A stretch of 64,000 nt of DNA from JAFGLZ01 sp964390905. GTDB taxonomy: Bacteria > Planctomycetota > Phycisphaerae > UBA1845 > JAFGLZ01. Positions 60,147-64,000 of this stretch are shown here, one piece after another (position 1 is the first letter of the stretch; the number at the start of each line of letters is the position of its first letter). The notes under the pieces were generated by a model. That model did not search any database and was not told the DNA's origin. It saw only the letters and a program-made list of their open reading frames with translations. The stretch lies in assembly GCA_964390905.1 (NCBI GenBank), contig CAYMLO010000023.1, positions 1 to 64,000 on the forward strand, read 5' to 3'. Position numbers and translations under genes: made by a program.

Positions 60147-62096
60147 ATGTCTGGTCCCCTCTGGCAACCCTCGCCCGAACGTATTGCCAGCGCCAACCTC
60201 ACCGCGTTCATGCGGTTGGTCGAACGGACGCACGGGCTGAAACTCGGCTCGTATGCAGCGATCTACGACTGGTCGGTTTGCCGTCCGGAGCAGTTCTGGT
60301 CGGCGATGTGGCGGTTCGGCGGAATCATCGCCAGCCGGCCATGGGACACGGTCGTCGAAGACGCAGGCAAGATGCCGGGGGCCCGGTGGTTCGTCGGATC
60401 GCGTCTCAACTTCGCCGAGAACCTGCTACGTTATCGCGACGATCGGCTGGCCATCGTCTTCCACGGTGAGAACGGCATGCGGCGCGCGCTGACCTTTGCG
60501 GAGGTGCACGACATCGTCACCCGGCTGGCCTGGTCGCTGCGCGGCCTGGGCGTACAGTCCGGCGACCGCGTCGTAGGCTTCGTCCCGAACATGCCGGAGG
60601 CGATCCTGGCCATGCTGGCCGCGGCCAGCATCGGGGCCATCTGGTCGTCATGCTCGCCCGATTTCGGCATCGACGGGGTGATGGATCGGTTCGGGCAGAT
60701 CGAACCCAAGGTGCTCTTCTCCGCCGACGGGTACTTCTACAACGGCAAGCGAATCGATTCACTCGAGCGCGTGCGCGGCATCGTGGAACGGATCCCGAGC
60801 ATTGAGAAGGTCGTCGTCGCGCCCTATGTCGCCGAGACGCCCGATCTGACCGGTGTGGCGAAATCCGTTCGGTTTGATGACTTCCTCGCTCCCGACGCCG
60901 GCGAGCTCGCGTTCGAGCAGCTTCCGTTCGACCACCCGCTGTACATCATGTACTCGTCCGGCACCACGGGCATGCCCAAGTGCATCATCCACGGCGCGGA
61001 CGGGACGTTGATCCAACACCTCAAGGAGTTGATGCTGCACACCGACCTGAAACGCGAGGACCGCATCTTCTACTTCACGACGTGCGGCTGGATGATGTGG
61101 AACTGGCTGGTCAGCAGCCTGGCCGTCGGGGCGACGGTGGTGCTGTACGACGGGTCTCCGTTTCATCCGGACGGCAATCGGCTCTTCGACTTCGCCCAGG
61201 CTGAGGGCATGACCGTCTTTGGCACCAGTGCCAAGTACATCGCCAGCGTCGAGAAAGCCGGGCTCGCACCGACAGAGACGCACGATCTGTCGACGCTGCG
61301 GGCCATGCTCTCGACGGGATCGCCGCTGGCGCCGGAGGGTTTCGACTTCGTGTACCGAAAGATCAAGTCGGACATCCAACTGGCCTCGATCTCGGGCGGG
61401 ACGGACATCATCTCCTGCTTCGCCCTGGGCAACCCGATCGGCCCGGTGTACCGCGGGGAGCTGCAGACGCGCGGGCTGGGCATGAAGGTCGAGGTCTTCG
61501 ACGACCAGGGCCGGTCCGTGCGCGGCCAGAAGGGCGAGCTGGTCTGCACCGCAACGTTCCCGTCGATGCCCATCCACTTCTGGAACGACCCGGACGGCAG
61601 GAAATACCACGAGGCGTACTTCGACGTCTACGCGAACGTCTGGCGTCATGGCGACTACGTCGAACTGACCGAGCACGACGGCCTGATCATCTACGGCCGG
61701 TCGGACGCGGTCCTGAATCCTGGCGGGGTGCGGATCGGGACGGCCGAGATCTATCGTCAGGTCGAGGCCCTGCCGGAGGTCGCCGAGGCCCTCGCGGTCG
61801 GGCAGGAGTGGGACGACGACGTGCGCGTGGTCCTGTTCGTGCGATTGGCCCAGCAGCGGACGCTCGACGACGAGATGATCGAGCGGATCAAGCTTCACAT
61901 CCGGACCCATTGCACGCCCCGACACGTGCCGGCCAAGGTAATCCAGGTGGCCGACATCCCCCGGACGATCAGCGGCAAGATCGTCGAGCTGGCCGTCCGT
62001 AACGTGATCCACGGCCGCCCCGTCAAGAACGTCGACGCCTTGGCCAATCCCGAAGCCCTGGCGCTCTACAAGGACCTGCCCGAGCTGCAGTGCTGA
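60147..62096 (+). CDS. Acetoacetyl-CoA synthetase
   Basis: 649-residue adenylate-forming enzyme, the normal length for this family. The N-terminus WQPSPERIASANLTAFMRLV and the segment IYDWSVCRPEQFWSAMWRFG are typical of acetoacetyl-CoA synthetase rather than acetyl-CoA synthetase. The P-loop-like motif is MYSSGTTGMPK (~residue 270), followed by FYFTTCGWMMWNWLVSSL, SISGGTDIISCF, WRHGDYVELTEHDGLIIYGR and the catalytic Lys in PRTISGKIVELA. It activates acetoacetate to acetoacetyl-CoA with ATP, linking ketone bodies or polyhydroxybutyrate breakdown to acetyl-CoA. The aminotransferase gene follows by 159 bases. Confidence 0.94.
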   Translation: MSGPLWQPSPERIASANLTAFMRLVERTHGLKLGSYAAIYDWSVCRPEQFWSAMWRFGGIIASRPWDTVVEDAGKMPGARWFVGSRLNFAENLLRYRDDRLAIVFHGENGMRRALTFAEVHDIVTRLAWSLRGLGVQSGDRVVGFVPNMPEAILAMLAAASIGAIWSSCSPDFGIDGVMDRFGQIEPKVLFSADGYFYNGKRIDSLERVRGIVERIPSIEKVVVAPYVAETPDLTGVAKSVRFDDFLAPDAGELAFEQLPFDHPLYIMYSSGTTGMPKCIIHGADGTLIQHLKELMLHTDLKREDRIFYFTTCGWMMWNWLVSSLAVGATVVLYDGSPFHPDGNRLFDFAQAEGMTVFGTSAKYIASVEKAGLAPTETHDLSTLRAMLSTGSPLAPEGFDFVYRKIKSDIQLASISGGTDIISCFALGNPIGPVYRGELQTRGLGMKVEVFDDQGRSVRGQKGELVCTATFPSMPIHFWNDPDGRKYHEAYFDVYANVWRHGDYVELTEHDGLIIYGRSDAVLNPGGVRIGTAEIYRQVEALPEVAEALAVGQEWDDDVRVVLFVRLAQQRTLDDEMIERIKLHIRTHCTPRHVPAKVIQVADIPRTISGKIVELAVRNVIHGRPVKNVDALANPEALALYKDLPELQC

Positions 62097-62255
62097 GGGA
62101 CATCGTCCGACTGCGCGATCCTCGGCTTGCAGTCGAGCAGCGTCTTGGGTTAGGGTGCAGCTGATGCGCGCACCGGGGTTGCGGAGGGTCGGCCCAGGAG
62201 ACGATCGTCGGTTGCCCATGGATTCTTCGCCGGCATGCGATGAAAGGTGCTCACG

Positions 62256-63467
62256 ATGGAACCCCTCGAGCGAATCTCCCCCAAGCTGTTCAAGTTCCAG
62301 ACGTCGCTCACCCTTTCGCTGAAAGGCCTCGTTGAGGAGCGCCAGGAGCGCGGCTCGCCCGTCTACGACTTCGGCCTGGGCGAGACGAAGGGCGTGCTCG
62401 ATCCTGCGATCCGTGAGGCAGGCGAGCTGGCGTTTCGCGAGGGCCACACGTTCTACTCTGATCCTGCCGGCTTGCCGCGACTCCGCCAAGCCGTACTGAA
62501 CTGGCTGGAGCTCGAGGATCACTACGACATCGACGACGTCGTCATCAGCACCGGCGCAAAGCAGTCGCTGTTCAACATCTTCCTGGCCGTGTGCAACCCA
62601 AGCGATGCAATCCTCCTCGACGCGGCCCCGTGGGTGAGCTACCAGCCGCTGGCGGTCGCGGCCTACGGCTTCCCGGTCCGGGTGTTACCGCTCGGCGCCG
62701 ATCGGACGCTTCTGAAAATCACCCCCGACGACCTGAGAAGGAACCTGGACGCCCGCCCGCACGCCAAGCTGTTTCTCCTCAACAACCCGGTCAACCCGAC
62801 GGCGCAGCTCTACTCGGCGGACGAGGTCGAAGACCTCCTCCGCATTTGTATCGAGCGGAAGGTCTACTTCGTGCTGGACCGGCTGTATTGGCGCGTCATC
62901 TTCGACGGACGAAGTTACCCTGAGGCCCGCATCGATGAGGAAACCAAGCCCTGGCTTATCCAGGTGGACGGGATGTCGAAGAACTTCCGGCGGGCGGGTG
63001 GGCTGAGAATCGGCTGGGCGGTAGGTCCGACCGACTTGATCCAGGCCATCGTAAAGCTGCAGAGCCACTACACGGGCGGACCGGCGACGCCGACGGAAGA
63101 GGCGGCCCTGGCCGCGCTCAGCGGTGGCTACCGGGTCAGCTTCAGAAGGGAGTTGCAGGCCAAACGCGACTTGCTGCACCAGCATGCTGCCGACATGCCG
63201 TTGGTCAGAATCTGGCCCACGCCCGCGACGTTCTACTCGTTCTGGGACGTGCGGGAATGCTTCGGCTCCAGGGCGCCGGACGGGGCCCAGATCCACAACT
63301 CGGACGATCTGGCCGCCTACCTCGCGCGTTCAGAGGGCGTCATCACCGCCTCGGGCCGAGGGTTCATGCAGAATGGTTACCTCCGGCTGAGCTTCGCAAT
63401 CCCCGACAAGGAGATTGAGGACGGCATGGCCGCGACGAGACGCGCGCTCTCGGCGCTACAGGACTGA
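62256..63467 (+). CDS. PLP-dependent class I/II aminotransferase
   Basis: 403 residues from ATG 62256 with AAAGG seven bases upstream. Fold-type I landmarks: YDFGLGETKGVLDP, VVISTGAKQSLFNIFLAVCN, DAAPWVSYQPLAVAAYGFPV, LLNNPVNPTAQLYSADEVED and the PLP lysine in DGMSKNFRRAGGLRIGW. The family normally has NPxNPTG; here Gly is replaced by Ala (NPVNPTA). The C-terminal GVITASGRGFMQNGYLRLSF contains the substrate-carboxylate Arg. Aspartate/aromatic aminotransferase-like; donor unknown. Confidence 0.9.
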   Translation: MEPLERISPKLFKFQTSLTLSLKGLVEERQERGSPVYDFGLGETKGVLDPAIREAGELAFREGHTFYSDPAGLPRLRQAVLNWLELEDHYDIDDVVISTGAKQSLFNIFLAVCNPSDAILLDAAPWVSYQPLAVAAYGFPVRVLPLGADRTLLKITPDDLRRNLDARPHAKLFLLNNPVNPTAQLYSADEVEDLLRICIERKVYFVLDRLYWRVIFDGRSYPEARIDEETKPWLIQVDGMSKNFRRAGGLRIGWAVGPTDLIQAIVKLQSHYTGGPATPTEEAALAALSGGYRVSFRRELQAKRDLLHQHAADMPLVRIWPTPATFYSFWDVRECFGSRAPDGAQIHNSDDLAAYLARSEGVITASGRGFMQNGYLRLSFAIPDKEIEDGMAATRRALSALQD

Positions 63468-63597
63468 AGCCCGACAGGCCATCCGCGCCTTGGGGCAGCG
63501 GCACGTGCCTCTATGGGGACTCCCTCGCTTGCACGATATCCCCTGATGTGAGAGAGTCCAATCGTTCACCCATGCCAGTGGACGAGGGAGGAGGCAT

Positions 63598-64000
63598 ATG
63601 AGACCCACGATGGCCCTGCTCGTGGCGAGCGCGATGGGATGGGCGGGATGCGGAAAGGACCGTTCAATGGCGATACGGTGGCCTTCGGTCGAGGAACTCC
63701 CGGAGCGTAACGACCTGCCTGACCCATTCCTGATGGTGGACGGTTCGCGCGTCCGGTCGCGCGAGGATTGGCAACGCCGGCGCCAAGAGATTGCGTCCAT
63801 GCTCGCGCACTACCAATACGGTCACATGCCCCCGCCGCCGGGGAACATCCGAGTGAAGATCGTCTCCACACAACCTCTCATGCAGGGCAACGCCGTCCTG
63901 CGGCGCGTCGTGCTGGAGATGGGGCCGGGGCACCAGGCACGAGTGAACGTCGGGATCTACCTGCCCGCCCGAACGGACCGCCGCGTGCCGGTCTTGATGG
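63598..64000 (+). CDS. Glucuronoyl-esterase-like lipoprotein, N-terminal part (cut by window edge)
   Basis: The frame opens at ATG 63598 with a strong GAGGGAGGAGG site and runs to the window edge (134 codons visible). MRPTMALLVASAMGWAGC is a lipoprotein signal with Cys18 as the acylated residue. The mature N-terminus, LPDPFLMVDGSRVRSREDWQ, then RRRQEIASMLAHYQYGHMPP, resembles the start of carbohydrate-esterase family 15 (glucuronoyl methylesterase) and related planctomycete acetyl-esterase-like proteins. The catalytic serine lies beyond the window, so activity cannot be judged. Confidence 0.75.
   Translation, partial: MRPTMALLVASAMGWAGCGKDRSMAIRWPSVEELPERNDLPDPFLMVDGSRVRSREDWQRRRQEIASMLAHYQYGHMPPPPGNIRVKIVSTQPLMQGNAVLRRVVLEMGPGHQARVNVGIYLPARTDRRVPVLM

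Noticed and set aside
60759..62522. 587-codon minus-strand frame
   Set aside because: Antisense of acetoacetyl-CoA synthetase.

Overview
The window looks like a chromosomal segment of a planctomycete, most likely of the Phycisphaerae type. GC is high (roughly two thirds by eye). The supporting signs are a tandem pair of PEP-CTERM proteins, a Ser/Thr kinase linked to FHA-like and ECF-sigma genes, a membrane protein ending in the CxxCGYDLTGN...CPECG zinc ribbon common in that phylum, and many sulfatase, esterase, BNR and Gfo/Idh/MocA genes. Lineage is inferred from gene content; no 16S rRNA or tRNA gene was found.

Layout. 1-4.6 kb (minus strand): the start of rpoB (cut by the window edge just before the rifampicin region), rplL and rplJ, preceded by a lipoprotein and an amidohydrolase-like gene rather than rplK-rplA. 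4.9-7.3 kb: two paralogous PEP-CTERM proteins with near-duplicate promoters and leaders. 7.6-16.8 kb: a GT-C glycosyltransferase, a GT2 glycosyltransferase, a sulfatase-fold lipoprotein, a glycogen-debranching-like enzyme, then ribH-nusB-ftsY. 17-19.6 kb: a large VWA/GATase-like membrane protein.

19.9-30.4 kb is an accessory region. It opens with three lower-GC genes (membrane protein, HEPN-like protein, membrane protein). It continues through small membrane proteins, two sialidase-like secreted proteins and a transglutaminase-PDZ protein, separated by more than twenty REP-like hairpins, many in head-to-head pairs. Several of these genes take their stop codons or last dozen codons from a REP.

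30.4-36.4 kb holds an oxidoreductase, a large membrane protein with a tiny ATGA-coupled partner, and a hybrid histidine kinase. 36.8-45 kb is a co-directional signalling locus: coiled-coil membrane protein, FHA-like protein, Ser/Thr kinase with a TM2 domain, four-TM protein, and ECF sigma factor with a C-terminal Cys/His tail. 45-49 kb is a minus-strand carbohydrate operon (aldo/keto reductase, Gfo/Idh/MocA oxidoreductase, methyltransferase, GH130-like enzyme). 49.3-51.6 kb has a thioredoxin-like protein divergent from an MttB-family methyltransferase, followed by an AT-rich islet.

52.6-56.6 kb is an operon-like set (alpha/alpha-toroid protein, Tat-exported DUF362 protein, membrane-anchored MutS-like ATPase). 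56.7-59.9 kb (minus) is MNT nucleotidyltransferase, two-domain esterase and SDR. 60.1-64 kb carries acetoacetyl-CoA synthetase, an aminotransferase and the start of a glucuronoyl-esterase-like lipoprotein. No CRISPR array, transposase, integrase, rRNA or tRNA gene was recognised. Most other long open frames are antisense shadows of GC-rich genes.
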